From Hyphomonas jannaschiana VP2 (GTDB taxonomy: Bacteria; Pseudomonadota; Alphaproteobacteria; Caulobacterales; Hyphomonadaceae), in contig NZ_ARYJ01000004.1 in NCBI RefSeq assembly GCF_000685215.1, forward strand, positions 62,001-126,000: a stretch of DNA of 64,000 nt, read 5' to 3'. The number at the start of each line of letters is the position of its first letter. Position 1 is the first letter of the stretch. Position numbers and translations under genes: made by a program. The notes beneath the pieces are model-generated. The model had not been told where the DNA came from, ran no database searches, and saw only the letters and a program-made list of their open reading frames with translations. Positions 51,655-60,533 of this stretch are shown here, piece by piece.

Positions 51655-52395
51655 TTAGAGCAACCTGTCTTCCGCGATCGTCACGGTATGGTCGCGGGTC
51701 TTGAAGAGAACGATGTCGGCCCGCTGTTTCAGCGGGGCGATGTTCTCGCGCAAATTCAGCAGGTTGATCCGCTCCCAGACGGATTGAGCGAACTCCATGA
51801 GTTCGGGCTCGGACATATGGAGGAAGTTCGCATAGAATGAGGAGGGATCCTCCCGCGCGGCATTCCACAGGCGAACGAATCGCTCAAGGAACCAGAAAAG
51901 CAGATCGTCCTCGCTGGCATCGAGATAGATCAGCAGGTCTGGTTCGTGTGCTTCGCGCGGGGGCGGCGAGAGCGGCTGGAAGCCGAGACCTTCGAGGATC
52001 AGCACGTCCGGCTGCGCGATGATGCGCGTCAGGGCCGGGTCCACGTCATAGGTCACATGGCTGTAGGCCGGGAACGGTGCTTCCCCGGTGCGAAGGGCGC
52101 TGAGGGCCGTGCCGAGGGCCTGATGGTCATAGGTTTCCGGGAAGCCTTTGCGAAGGGTCAGGTCACGTTCGGCCAGCACGCTGTTTGGGAACAGGAAGCC
52201 ATCGGTCGACACGGTTTCGACTTCCAGCGTATCGTTCAGAACGTCGGCAAGCGCCCCGGCAAGCGTCGTCTTGCCGGAAGCGACCGATCCGGTGAGTCCG
52301 GCGATCAGGCCGGCCCGGTCGGATTGCAGCTCAGCGAGGCGGGTGGCCAATGCGCGAATGCCCTCGTCAGCGGGCGTCTTGGGCGTTGTCGTCAT
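51655..52395 (-). CDS. Type I pantothenate-kinase-like P-loop kinase
   Basis: 246 residues, against ~310 for CoaA. The Walker A loop is GSVASGKT (36-43). VSTDGFLFPNSVLAERDLTLRKGFPETYD closely follows the CoaA substrate region, and VLILEGLGF and the final RADIVLFKT also fit. It should phosphorylate pantothenate or a related alcohol using ATP. The short N-terminus means regulation by CoA may differ from E. coli CoaA. No other CoA-pathway gene is near, and the gene converges with an MDR gene. Confidence 0.8.
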   Translation of the reverse strand: MTTTPKTPADEGIRALATRLAELQSDRAGLIAGLTGSVASGKTTLAGALADVLNDTLEVETVSTDGFLFPNSVLAERDLTLRKGFPETYDHQALGTALSALRTGEAPFPAYSHVTYDVDPALTRIIAQPDVLILEGLGFQPLSPPPREAHEPDLLIYLDASEDDLLFWFLERFVRLWNAAREDPSSFYANFLHMSEPELMEFAQSVWERINLLNLRENIAPLKQRADIVLFKTRDHTVTIAEDRLL

Positions 52396-52431
52396 TCCGG
52401 GCCGATCATCTGGTTGCGAAACGCTCGCAAC

Positions 52432-53331
52432 CTACACGGTTCGCTTGGCCTTGTCCTCTGCATTCGCGCCTTCAATCGCGGCCCTTGCCGCGGTCCATTG
52501 TTCGTCGCTCCAGGCGGCCAGCGCACTGAAGTTTCCGCCGGATGCGTTGTACATACCGCCATCGATCGCGATGGTCTGGCCGTTGATGTACTCAGCGCCT
52601 GGCGCCATCAGCAGGACGGCAAGGTTCACCAGCTCATGCATCTCGCCGACGCGGCCCATCGGGTTGGCGACGCTTTGTTCCATGCTGCTGGTGCCGGAAT
52701 CCGGTGACAGGCGCGCCCATGCGCCTTTGGTGGGGAAGGGGCCCGGTGCAATCGCGTTAAAGCGCAGGCCATAACGGCCCCATTCGACGGCAAGCGATTG
52801 TGTCATCGTGTTGACGGCAGCTTTCGACATCGCCGACGGCACAACGAACGGCCCGCCATTCCACACCCATGTCGTCAGGATGGAGCAGACATTGCCCTTG
52901 AGCTTCTGGTCAATCCAGCGCTTGCCGATGTCGTGCGTCATGTAGAAGGAGCCGCGGAACACAATATTCGAAATCGCATCGAAGCCGCGGATGGATAGGT
53001 CTTCCGTACGCGAGATGAAATTGCCGGCGGCATTGTTCATCAGGCCGGTAAGCGGGCCATGTTTGGCCCAGATCTCGTCATTCATGTCGGTGATCGCTTC
53101 GGCGACCCGAATATCGCAGGCATGCGGCACGACTTTACCGCCATGTTTATCCATAAGCTCTGTGGCGGTTTCTTCGCACACGCCGCCACGCCTGCCGCAG
53201 ATGTGCACTTCAGCGCCGAGCTTCAGGAAGCCTTCGGCCATTTCCTTGCCAAGGCCGGTGCCGCCGCCTGTTATCAGGATACGCTCGTCCTTCATCAGGC
53301 CGTCGCGATACATGAGTTTGGTTGTGTCCAT
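52432..53331 (-). CDS. 2,4-dienoyl-CoA reductase-type SDR oxidoreductase
   Basis: 299 residues. The NADPH motif is ITGGGTGLGKEMAEG, NNAAGNF is the structural Asn motif, and the active-site segment TTWVWNGGPFVVPSAMSKAAV replaces the usual YxxxK Tyr with Ser, which is normal for DECR-like enzymes (FVVPSAMxKAG). It reduces 2,4-dienoyl-CoA during unsaturated fatty-acid oxidation, or a similar enoyl substrate. The ATG at 53331 is preferred because AGGGAGG precedes it. Confidence 0.87.
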   Translation of the reverse strand: MDTTKLMYRDGLMKDERILITGGGTGLGKEMAEGFLKLGAEVHICGRRGGVCEETATELMDKHGGKVVPHACDIRVAEAITDMNDEIWAKHGPLTGLMNNAAGNFISRTEDLSIRGFDAISNIVFRGSFYMTHDIGKRWIDQKLKGNVCSILTTWVWNGGPFVVPSAMSKAAVNTMTQSLAVEWGRYGLRFNAIAPGPFPTKGAWARLSPDSGTSSMEQSVANPMGRVGEMHELVNLAVLLMAPGAEYINGQTIAIDGGMYNASGGNFSALAAWSDEQWTAARAAIEGANAEDKAKRTV

Positions 53332-53408
53332 TGTAACCTCCCTTTTGTTGGGGAAGATCATAGATCAGGCAGGCTGGCTGACCAGCCCGTGTCTCTATGC
53401 GATTCCGC

Positions 53409-53780
53409 TCAGCCTAGTTTTCGGAAAGGCAAGGTGCTGATCCGCCAGAGAACGAGCAATGCAAAGAGCGGAATCACGCCCACTATCCAGAGACTGAACA
53501 GGAAGCGGCTGGCCGTAGCGGGAGCCATAACGAGGTGAAGACTGGCGAGATAATCTCGCGATGCCTGGCATATTTGCAGGAGAGGACCGTTTTCGGGTGT
53601 GGCGTATGACAGGATAAAGATGCCCGCTCCTGCGGGAATGCTCAAATAAATGAGAATGGCGAGCTCGAAGCGCCCGAATATGAATATCTTGGACAAAAGC
53701 TTGTCCAGAAAAGGACGTTTGGGAATATCGCGCCTGCTTCTTCCTTCAACCACGCGCCTTCTCCGACGGAACAAATTCAT
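53409..53780 (-). CDS. Small membrane protein, paralogue of the next gene upstream
   Basis: 123 residues with an Arg-rich N-terminus (NLFRRRRRVVEGRSRRD), then two hydrophobic regions (about 35-60 and 90-112) and the ending LWRISTLPFRKLG. The C-terminus and KRPFLDKLL segment match the neighbour at 53859 (LWRLISLPFRK, KRPLLLRLF), so the two arose by tandem duplication. No known family was recognised. The start is uncertain: the ATG at 53780 has its AAGGG unusually close, and an in-frame GTG lies at 53804. Confidence 0.6.
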   Translation of the reverse strand: MNLFRRRRRVVEGRSRRDIPKRPFLDKLLSKIFIFGRFELAILIYLSIPAGAGIFILSYATPENGPLLQICQASRDYLASLHLVMAPATASRFLFSLWIVGVIPLFALLVLWRISTLPFRKLG

Positions 53781-53858
53781 TCCCTTTAAAGTGGCAAGCT
53801 TCACTCAAAAAAGCGTAAACCGGACACATCCATTTCTCTGTGGGTAAGGCTTATTCCC

Positions 53859-54212
53859 TTACTTTCTGAAAGGCAGGCTGATCAGGCGCCAGAGGACCCA
53901 GAGCGGGAGGACGATCGTGGCGCCTGCCAAAGCGGGTTTCCAGAAATTGCGGATGGCCCAGCCAGCGGCTGCGAGCGTTTGTTTCGCAATCGCGGCCAGC
54001 GCACCCGGAATGTTCGCATCCTGAGCGGCCGGGTTGAAGTTCGCTGCCAGCACAAAGAAGCCGACAAGGATGCAGAGCCCGGTCAGCTTCACCCCGCCCC
54101 AGAGACTGATGCCGAAAAGGCGCAGCAGCAGAGGGCGTTTGGGAGGTTTGCCGGTTTTCTCCGGCGGTGGTGGCGTAGGCGCCGGATCGCTTGGGGGCGG
54201 CGTGTCAGTCAT
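53859..54212 (-). CDS. Small membrane protein with Pro-rich N-terminus
   Basis: 117 residues: a Pro-rich cytoplasmic head (TPPPSDPAPTPPPPEKTGKP), two hydrophobic segments (about 36-58 and 88-106) and the ending WRLISLPFRK shared with the downstream paralogue. It overlaps the last 8 bp of the MscS gene, so it is co-expressed with the channel. A role as an accessory subunit is a guess from the coupling. The upstream in-frame start at 54296 would run deep into mscS and is unlikely. Confidence 0.6.
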   Translation of the reverse strand: MTDTPPPSDPAPTPPPPEKTGKPPKRPLLLRLFGISLWGGVKLTGLCILVGFFVLAANFNPAAQDANIPGALAAIAKQTLAAAGWAIRNFWKPALAGATIVLPLWVLWRLISLPFRK

Positions 54213-55335
54213 TTGCCCCGGTGGCCATCGGGGGAGGCGCTGCCTGTGTCTTTTCTTCGTCGCCGCCAGGCGCCTTGTAAGGGACGTAGACGACATGCTG
54301 GAACGGGATGGTCACGCCGTTCGCATCGAAAGCTTCTTTCACTGCCTTGGTGACATCGGCGCGGACATCGACAAATTCCGGCGTGGCCACGTAGGCGCGC
54401 AATCTGACCTGCACACTGGAAGAGGCGAGCGCGTGGATGCCCACCCAGGTCTCATCATTGGCAAGGATGCGCGGATGGGCGTCCGCCACTTCGCGGACGA
54501 GCCGGAGCGCAAGGTCCATATCGTCGTCATAGGAAATGTCGAAATAGAGATCGAGCCGCCGGCGCGTCTGCCGCGTGTGGTTGATCAGGGGCTCTGCCCA
54601 CACCTTGTCATTGGTGATGGAGACGATCTTGTTATCGATCTGCTTCACCTGCGTGAGGAAGGGGGTGATGTCGATCACTTCGCCATCCAGGCCGGCTGCG
54701 CTGACATAGTCGCCGATCCTGAATGGCCGGAAGATTGCCAGCATGATGCCAGCGGCAACGGCCTTCAGCGTGTCCTGCAGGGCAAGGCCGATCGCGAGAC
54801 CCGCAGCGCCGAGCAAGGCTGCCAGCGATGCCGTCGGGAAGCCGAGTTGCGTCAGGGCAAAGACGATCGCGACGGCGAAGATCAGGTATTTGAACAGCGA
54901 GGCAGCGAAGGCGAACAGCGTGTCGTCTGCGCCCGCCCGCCGGTGGGCCTTGCGCCCGAACCGCCGTAAGGAGCGGGCGACGCCGTTGGCAATGACCACG
55001 GCGATCACCAGGATTGCGACAGCCCCGATCGCGCCGGGCCCGCGCTGCTCCACCATGGCTTCCCAGTCATAGCCCGCGAGGCCAAGTGGGATCGGGCTGA
55101 GGAGGATCAGCGCGAAGACCCGGGTGATGGAAGCGGCAAGGTCCCAGTTCGAGCCTTCGAACTCCTTGTCCTTGGACAAGGCTTTCTTGCCGATCAGCAG
55201 GACCAGGCGCCGCAACAGGCTGGCAACCACCCAGACGGCAATTGCCGACAGGAGCACGATGCCCCATTTCTCGACATAGGGTTCGAGCGTTGCGGCCCAT
55301 GGCGGCCAGCCGGCGGTGTCAATCGGAAGCTTCAT
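54205..55335 (-). CDS. MscS-family mechanosensitive channel
   Basis: 376 residues. It has three or four N-terminal helices, then the pore-lining helix and beta domain: FPTASLAALLGAAGLAIGLALQDTLKAVAAGI (TM3) and FRIGDYVSAAGLDGEVIDITPFLTQVK, both MscS signatures. The C-terminal vestibule (about 265-355) ends in a Pro/Ala tail. Such channels open when membrane tension rises, protecting against hypo-osmotic shock. The next MscS gene lies 41 bp upstream, and a small membrane-protein gene overlaps its end. Confidence 0.93.
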   Translation of the reverse strand: MKLPIDTAGWPPWAATLEPYVEKWGIVLLSAIAVWVVASLLRRLVLLIGKKALSKDKEFEGSNWDLAASITRVFALILLSPIPLGLAGYDWEAMVEQRGPGAIGAVAILVIAVVIANGVARSLRRFGRKAHRRAGADDTLFAFAASLFKYLIFAVAIVFALTQLGFPTASLAALLGAAGLAIGLALQDTLKAVAAGIMLAIFRPFRIGDYVSAAGLDGEVIDITPFLTQVKQIDNKIVSITNDKVWAEPLINHTRQTRRRLDLYFDISYDDDMDLALRLVREVADAHPRILANDETWVGIHALASSSVQVRLRAYVATPEFVDVRADVTKAVKEAFDANGVTIPFQHVVYVPYKAPGGDEEKTQAAPPPMATGAND

Positions 55336-55376
55336 GCGAATCTTCTGTCACGCAGTCTGATCCGCTTCAACTGACT

Positions 55377-56213
55377 TCAGCTGACCTCACGCGTGATATT
55401 CACCTGATGCGGATACGGGATGGAAATGCCAGCCGCATCGAGCGCTTCTTTCACGGTCCGGGTCAGCGTCCAGCGAACTTCCCAATAGTCGGCGGTTTTT
55501 ACCCAGGGGCGGGCGATGATGTCGACGGAGCTGGCGCCCAGCGTACTGACACGTACGACCGTTTCCGGGTCCGCCAGAACACGGTCGTCGGCTTTCACCG
55601 TGCGCTCGATCACGTCCATCGCATTCTCCAGTCCGTCGCCATAGTCGACGCTGAAGACAAGATCGACGCGGCGCGTCGTGTAACCGGCATAGTTGCGGAT
55701 GACGCCTGAGATCGCCTGGCTGTTCGGAACGATGATCTGAACATTGTCGGGGGAGGCGAGGATGGTCTGGAAGAGATTGATGTCTTTAACCGTGCCGCCT
55801 TCGCCTGCCAGTTCGACATACTGGCCGACACTGTAGGGGCGGAACAGCATGACCATGATGCCGGACGCAATATTGCCAAGCGCGCCCTGTAGCGAAAGGC
55901 CGATGGCCAGGGTCATGGCGCCGAGGATCGCCACGAAGCTGGTTGCCTGAACGCCGAACAGCTGCAGCGCCGCGATGATTGTTGCCGCCGTGAGGAACCA
56001 GCGCGTGATAGAGGCGAAGAAGCTGCCGAGCGTATCGTCGATGTTCGGACGTTTCGTTGCCTGGGTACGCACCATGCTGGCGACCCAGCCGGAAATGCGA
56101 AGGCCAATGATCAGGACAATGAGGGCTCCGACGGCTTTAAGTGCATAGCCGGCCAGAACCGGCCAATGCTCAGCCATCTGGGCTTCCCAGTCGATATTGT
56201 TCAGAAAATCCAT
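55377..56213 (-). CDS. MscS-family mechanosensitive channel (small type)
   Basis: 278 residues, the size of E. coli MscS. The pore helix and beta domain are seen as VAILGAMTLAIGLSLQGALGNIASGIMVMLFRPY then SVGQYVELAGEGGTVKDINLFQTIL, with the Gly/Ala packing pattern of MscS TM3. The ATG at 56213 has CGGAG 8 bp upstream. It differs from the following 376-residue MscS, suggesting channels with different gating thresholds. A Trp-rich membrane-protein gene lies 19 bp upstream. Confidence 0.94.
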   Translation of the reverse strand: MDFLNNIDWEAQMAEHWPVLAGYALKAVGALIVLIIGLRISGWVASMVRTQATKRPNIDDTLGSFFASITRWFLTAATIIAALQLFGVQATSFVAILGAMTLAIGLSLQGALGNIASGIMVMLFRPYSVGQYVELAGEGGTVKDINLFQTILASPDNVQIIVPNSQAISGVIRNYAGYTTRRVDLVFSVDYGDGLENAMDVIERTVKADDRVLADPETVVRVSTLGASSVDIIARPWVKTADYWEVRWTLTRTVKEALDAAGISIPYPHQVNITREVS

Positions 56214-56232
56214 TTCAAACTCCGTATTGAAT

Positions 56233-56991
56233 TCAGGCCGGGACAGTCGTTCCGTCGGCACCGCGCAGCAGGCGCAGGCCAAGGATCAAACTGCCGGAAA
56301 CGGCTGTCATGATCGCGAGCCACTCCATTCCCGTCACCATCCAGTTGTTCGCGATGACACCCAGAAGGCCCCAGGCCAGGGCGGCAAAGAACCACAAGCT
56401 GCGGCTGATATAGCGCGCATAAACCCATGACCCCAACGCAACAGTTCCTAAAAAGATCCATAGCATCTGCCAAGGAAGATCGGTTGGGCCATAGCCGGCA
56501 AGTCCGCGAATCACCAGGGGAACGGAGATCCCGATGGCCACCAGAATCCAGCCGGAAAGAAGTCCGGTCGCGGCATCTGCAACAAGTTTTTGCGGGCTTC
56601 CACCCATGCCGCGCATCCGGTCGAAGCGCGCTGCGGCGGTCCATGACAAAGTGGCAATGGGGAAGAGGAGCACGAAGTCGACGCGTTGCAGGGCGATCAA
56701 TTGTGCGCTCAGCATCCACACGATGTTGGCCAGTCCGGCGGCCGCTAGCGGTGCACCCACGCGCAACATCCATGGCTCGCGATGGCGCCATGCGGTGTAG
56801 GCAAAGGCAATATATGCCCCAAAAATAAGGCTCCAGATCGAAAAGTAGGCGGGAAGCGGTTGTTCCGGTGCCTGCAGTCCGCGCGTTGCCTCACCGATTG
56901 GCGTACCAATTCCCAGCACCGGCGCCAGGGCACCGGACAGCGGTTGAAGGATTCCGAGCACGACCAGGAAGAGGGGAAGACGCGATTTCAT
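56233..56991 (-). CDS. TspO/tryptophan-rich-sensory-like membrane protein
   Basis: 252 residues with about seven hydrophobic helices. PLPAYFSIWSLIFGAYIAFAYTAWRHREP resembles the Trp-rich TspO-related family (the TspO core has YFxxWxLIF), but the protein is longer than TspO (~160) and belongs to the extended Trp-rich group of unknown ligand. The ATG at 56991 is chosen by the signal-like N-terminus; no strong ribosome-binding site is seen. It is the first gene of a five-gene membrane cluster that includes two MscS channels. Confidence 0.7.
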   Translation of the reverse strand: MKSRLPLFLVVLGILQPLSGALAPVLGIGTPIGEATRGLQAPEQPLPAYFSIWSLIFGAYIAFAYTAWRHREPWMLRVGAPLAAAGLANIVWMLSAQLIALQRVDFVLLFPIATLSWTAAARFDRMRGMGGSPQKLVADAATGLLSGWILVAIGISVPLVIRGLAGYGPTDLPWQMLWIFLGTVALGSWVYARYISRSLWFFAALAWGLLGVIANNWMVTGMEWLAIMTAVSGSLILGLRLLRGADGTTVPA

Positions 56992-57081
56992 CGTCACTGT
57001 GTTGCAGGGTTTGTGTCTGAAGAAAATTGCGTCGAACTGAAAAAAAGCAAGGCAGACGGGCATTTTTACGCTATTCGCCTG

Positions 57082-57099
57082 CCGACTCATTTGAGTCGG
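57082..57099 (+). promoter_or_regulatory. Perfect palindrome upstream of the HU-like gene
   Basis: CCGACTCA and TGAGTCGG pair over 8 bp around TT, ending 4 bp before the AGAGGA ribosome-binding site. It could be an operator for the divergent genes or a 5'-leader hairpin. Confidence 0.5.
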
Positions 57100-57116
57100 A
57101 ATAGAGGAATTTGCTC

Positions 57117-57533
57117 ATGGCAAAGAAACCCGTGGCCAAGAAGGCCCCTGCGAAAACCGCCGCTAAGCCGGCAACGACCCGGGCTGCTGCTGCGAAGCCG
57201 GCTGCCAAGCCTGCTGCACGCACTGCTGCGAAAACAGCTGCTGCTCCGAAGAAGGTCGTGACCGTCACCCTGCGCCAGCTGGCTGCTGAACTGGCCGAAG
57301 CGCATGGTCTGACGAAAAAGCAGACTGAAGCTGTTCTGGGCGATCTGGTCACCATGACCACGAAGCGCCTCAAGAAAGGTGAAAAAGTCCGGTTCACGGG
57401 CCTTGGCACGATGGAAGTGCGCAAGCGTCCGGCCCGTATGGGCCGCAACCCGGCAACCGGCGAAGCCATCAAAATCAAGGCTTCCAAGAAAGTTGCTTTC
57501 CGCGTTGCGAAAGAACTCAAGGAATCCGTCTGA
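57117..57533 (+). CDS. HU-family DNA-binding protein with histone-H1-like tail
   Basis: 138 residues. The first ~45 are Lys/Ala/Pro repeats (AKKPVAKKAPAKTAAKPATT), like H1-type tails. The rest is an HU/IHF domain: VTLRQLAAELAEAHGLTKKQTEA, GEKVRFTGLGTMEVRKRPAR and the DNA-minor-groove tip GRNPATGEAIKIKASKKVAFR. It should compact and bend chromosomal DNA. The ATG at 57117 is preferred over a TTG two codons upstream. A strong terminator follows, so it is monocistronic and probably highly expressed. Confidence 0.94.
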   Translation: MAKKPVAKKAPAKTAAKPATTRAAAAKPAAKPAARTAAKTAAAPKKVVTVTLRQLAAELAEAHGLTKKQTEAVLGDLVTMTTKRLKKGEKVRFTGLGTMEVRKRPARMGRNPATGEAIKIKASKKVAFRVAKELKESV

Positions 57534-57560
57534 TAACAGACGAAATTCCAGACTTACTGA

Positions 57561-57590
57561 AGGCCGGGCGTTTGATGCGCCCGGCCTTTT
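57561..57590 (+). terminator. Rho-independent terminator of the HU-like gene
   Basis: AGGCCGGGCG (57561-57570) and CGCCCGGCCT (57578-57587) pair perfectly around TTTGATG, followed by a T-tract through 57590. It lies between convergent genes. Confidence 0.92.
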
Positions 57591-57602
57591 CTTATGCGCG
57601 TC

Positions 57603-59204
57603 CTATTCAGGCAACATGGCTTCCAGCGTTTCAAGCCGGTCGGCTTCTTCTGCTGGCTTGTCCCAGCGGATGCGGTTGATGCGGGGAAACCGCATGGCGA
57701 GGCCCGATTTATGACGCGCTGACCTTTGCAGTCCTTCGAAAGCGACTTCCAGAACGATTTCAGCTGTGACCGAGCGCACAGGGCCAAAACGCTCAATCGT
57801 GTTTTCACGGACGAATTTGTCGAGTTGTTTCAGTTCCTCGTCTGTAAAGCCGAAATAGGCTTTGCCGACGGGCGTCAGCGTATCGCTCTTCCAGACGCCG
57901 AAGGTGAAATCGGAATAGAAGCCTGACCGCTTGCCATGCCCGCGCTGGGCGTAAAGCAGCACTGCGTCCACAAGGAACGGATCACGTTTCCACTTGTACC
58001 AGAGGCCCGCGGGCCGCCCGGCGACATAGGCGCTGTCCCATCGTTTCAGCATCAGGCCTTCGATTTCTGGTGCGGGCGGATTCATGCGGAGCGTGTCGAG
58101 ATCTTTGAGGTTTGTCACCGGAACAAGCGGGGAGAGATCCAGCCGCGCCGTTCCATGCCGGGTGATGAAATCTTCCAGCGCGGCACGCCGATCCTGAAAA
58201 GGCAGGGCACGCAGGTCGGTCTCACCGTCATGCAGCAGGTCATAGGCGCGGATAAACGCCGGGTGGCTTTCCATAAGCCGTTTCGTGATTGTCTTCCGGT
58301 TAAGGCGCTGCTGCAGGGCATTGAAGGGGGCGACGCCTTCGCCGTCCTCTGCGCGGATCAGCAGTTCACCGTCCAGCGTGCCCTGGAAGTTGAGGCCAGC
58401 CAGCACGTCCGGAAACGTGTGGGAAATGTCATCGCCGGTGCGTGTATAAATGCGCCGTACCGTCCCCTCGACCGAGGCCTGTATACGCACGCCGTCATAC
58501 TTCCATTCGGCGGCAAAACTGTCCGGTGTGATCAGGCTGGCGTCTATGGCGTCAGGGTTTTCCCGGTCTGCTTTCGGGATCAGGGGGTGGGCCAGCATAA
58601 CCGGGCGGAACGGGGCAGGAATGTCTGGTGACGGACGGCTTGTCTTGCCCTCCAGCCAGGCAAACAGCGGTTCGTAGGGAATGGCGAGGCCATGCCAGAT
58701 CTCCTCAATCTCCGTGATGTCGACATCGCCGAAGCTGGCCAGTGCGGTTTTCGTCATGCGCGCCGAAACACCAATTCTGAGGCCGCCCATGATGAGTTTC
58801 AGGAGGGCCCACCGGCCGGTGGCGTCCAGTCCGTCCAGCCATCCCGCGACGAGGCGGGGGGCTTCGGCCCGCGTCGCGTCCTGGAGGGTTTCGACGATCT
58901 CCGACAGGGGCGGCGTCCGGTTCGCGCCATGCTCGCCTTGCCAGACGAGGCTCACTGTGTCGGCGAGGTCTCCCACATAGTCATAGGACATGTTGAACAG
59001 GACCGGGTCCATCCGTTCTTCGGCTAGCGCACGTACGGCGGCCGGCTTGATGCTCTTCAGGTCCAGTTCGCCGGTGAGCGCGGCAAGCGCATACCCCCGG
59101 TCAGGATCCGGCGCGGCCGCGAAGTAGCTGGTCAGCAATTGCAGCTTGCCGTTCCGCGAGGGCGTCAGCAGAAGGCGTTCCAGCAGGTCGGCAAAATCTT
59201 GCAT
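57603..59204 (-). CDS. ATP-dependent DNA ligase (cisplatin-damage-response type)
   Basis: 533 residues. An N-terminal helical domain (QDFADLLERLLLTPSRNGKL, about 1-200) is followed by the nucleotidyltransferase domain with the adenylated lysine (Lys235) in EWKYDGVRIQ, and by the OB domain (motif SGLAMRFPRINRIRWDKPAEE at the end). It seals nicks during DNA repair. In other alphaproteobacteria this ligase is next to a ligase-associated exonuclease, a helicase and a phosphoesterase; here the exonuclease is 3.2 kb away (62400). The ATG at 59204 is preferred; 59216 is possible. Confidence 0.92.
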   Translation of the reverse strand: MQDFADLLERLLLTPSRNGKLQLLTSYFAAAPDPDRGYALAALTGELDLKSIKPAAVRALAEERMDPVLFNMSYDYVGDLADTVSLVWQGEHGANRTPPLSEIVETLQDATRAEAPRLVAGWLDGLDATGRWALLKLIMGGLRIGVSARMTKTALASFGDVDITEIEEIWHGLAIPYEPLFAWLEGKTSRPSPDIPAPFRPVMLAHPLIPKADRENPDAIDASLITPDSFAAEWKYDGVRIQASVEGTVRRIYTRTGDDISHTFPDVLAGLNFQGTLDGELLIRAEDGEGVAPFNALQQRLNRKTITKRLMESHPAFIRAYDLLHDGETDLRALPFQDRRAALEDFITRHGTARLDLSPLVPVTNLKDLDTLRMNPPAPEIEGLMLKRWDSAYVAGRPAGLWYKWKRDPFLVDAVLLYAQRGHGKRSGFYSDFTFGVWKSDTLTPVGKAYFGFTDEELKQLDKFVRENTIERFGPVRSVTAEIVLEVAFEGLQRSARHKSGLAMRFPRINRIRWDKPAEEADRLETLEAMLPE

Positions 59205-59292
59205 ATGCAGATACATAGGGCCAAATGCGATGCATTACAGCGCTGGACGTCCTGGCGCGCGAAAAAATCAATGCATCCAGAGGAAACGCCAC

Positions 59293-59907
59293 ATGACGCT
59301 GAAGCTCCACCATCTCAACGCCTCCCGTTCGCAGCGGATCGTCTGGTTGCTTGCCGAACTCGGCGTGCCGCACGAGATCGTGCACTACAAGCGCAACGAA
59401 GAGACGAACCTCGCGCCGCCGGAGTTGCTGAAGATCCACCCGATGGGAAAGTCGCCATTGCTGGAAGATGGGGATGTCGTCATCGCCGAAACAGGCGCCA
59501 TCGCGGAATACCTCATGGGCCGGTATGACACCGACTACCATTTGCATCCGCGTCCCAGCTCTCCGGAGTTTCCGCGTTACCTTGAATGGATCCACGCCGC
59601 CGAGGGCGCTGTGTTTCTTCCCGGATTGCTGCAGGTCTACTTCGCCCGGGTCGACATGACCGGCAATCCGGCGCAGGCCCTGATGGCGGCTGAACGTGAA
59701 AAAGCGGCGGCGACGATCGAGGCGCACCTGTCGAAATATCCGTACTTCGCCGGTGAGCGGTTCACCGCGGCAGACTGTCTGATGGGCTTCCAGATCCTGA
59801 TGTCAAACGCGCAGGGCGGTCTGGAAAACCGGCCCGCGACAAAGGCATGGTTTGAAAAGATGCAGGCCCGTCCGGGCTGGCAGAAGATGATGGAAGTCGG
59901 GATCTAG
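59293..59907 (+). CDS. Glutathione S-transferase family protein
   Basis: 204 residues, a full-length GST. The thioredoxin-like N-domain has LHHLNASRSQRIVWLLAELG (glutathione-site Ser/Arg region) and GKSPLLEDGDVVIAETGAI, and the C-domain has FAGERFTAADCLMGFQILM with the N-capping motif. It conjugates or reduces with glutathione in the cytosol. The ATG at 59293 has AGAGGA 8 bp upstream. It is the only plus-strand gene within the DNA-repair/secreted-protein stretch. Confidence 0.93.
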   Translation: MTLKLHHLNASRSQRIVWLLAELGVPHEIVHYKRNEETNLAPPELLKIHPMGKSPLLEDGDVVIAETGAIAEYLMGRYDTDYHLHPRPSSPEFPRYLEWIHAAEGAVFLPGLLQVYFARVDMTGNPAQALMAAEREKAAATIEAHLSKYPYFAGERFTAADCLMGFQILMSNAQGGLENRPATKAWFEKMQARPGWQKMMEVGI

Positions 59908-59960
59908 GCGGGAACCGTCCGGCTTCCGGAGGCTGACACCGGAAGCCGGGAAACCGGTGC

Positions 59961-60533
59961 TTACTCTTCGTCGCCCATGTCATCCTCCAGGGTCACAGCC
60001 CCATCGATAATATGGGTGAGGTCTGTCATCTCCGCCAGAGCCTCCGTCACGAATTCTGCGCGGCGCGCATCGAGTGAGCCGGAACAGCCGGTATCATAGG
60101 TGATCCGCTGGCCCGGTTTCCCGCCCCGGCCAAGGTGGATGTAATAGACCAGCCCGCGCTGCAGGTATTGCGGGCAGGCGGCTGGGTTATCCTTGGTAAT
60201 GTCCAGCACGCTGGCGACATCGTCAAAGCCCTGGTCTTCGAACGCCGCTTTGGCCGATGCATAGAGGTCGCCCGGCGCGATGCCGGAATAAGCGCCATCA
60301 TTGGATGTGCGTTGCCAGTAATTGTCCGGGTCCAGCAGAACGTTCACAATCGGGCAGCCCGGCATTTTGCAGTCCATGACTGCAATGCTGATCGAGTCCG
60401 GACCGCCGGTCGGCAGCTCGTAAGGCGCGTCCGGTTGCGCAGGCAGGGGCGCGTAACGGCTCGAATCGTCCGTCCCCCGGCTGGCGCAGGCCGCGAGTGC
60501 GGCGAATGCTGCGAGCAGTATCGTGCGGCGCAT
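59961..60533 (-). CDS. Lipoprotein of unknown function
   Basis: 190 residues with a lipobox (FAALAAC) and a short Pro-rich linker. The domain contains SISIAVMDCKMPGCPIVNVLLDPDNYW, then CPQYLQRGLVYYIHLGRGG and YDTGCSG, so four cysteines in all, suggesting disulfides. The C-terminus is very acidic (LEDDMGDEE). No family was recognised. Its start overlaps the stop of the trypsin-like gene (TAATG), so the two are translationally coupled; a protease-partner role is a guess. Confidence 0.6.
   Translation of the reverse strand: MRRTILLAAFAALAACASRGTDDSSRYAPLPAQPDAPYELPTGGPDSISIAVMDCKMPGCPIVNVLLDPDNYWQRTSNDGAYSGIAPGDLYASAKAAFEDQGFDDVASVLDITKDNPAACPQYLQRGLVYYIHLGRGGKPGQRITYDTGCSGSLDARRAEFVTEALAEMTDLTHIIDGAVTLEDDMGDEE

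Noticed and set aside
52432..53331. SDR with missing catalytic Tyr as an inactive enzyme
   Set aside because: The Ser-type active-site segment is normal for dienoyl-CoA-reductase-like SDRs.
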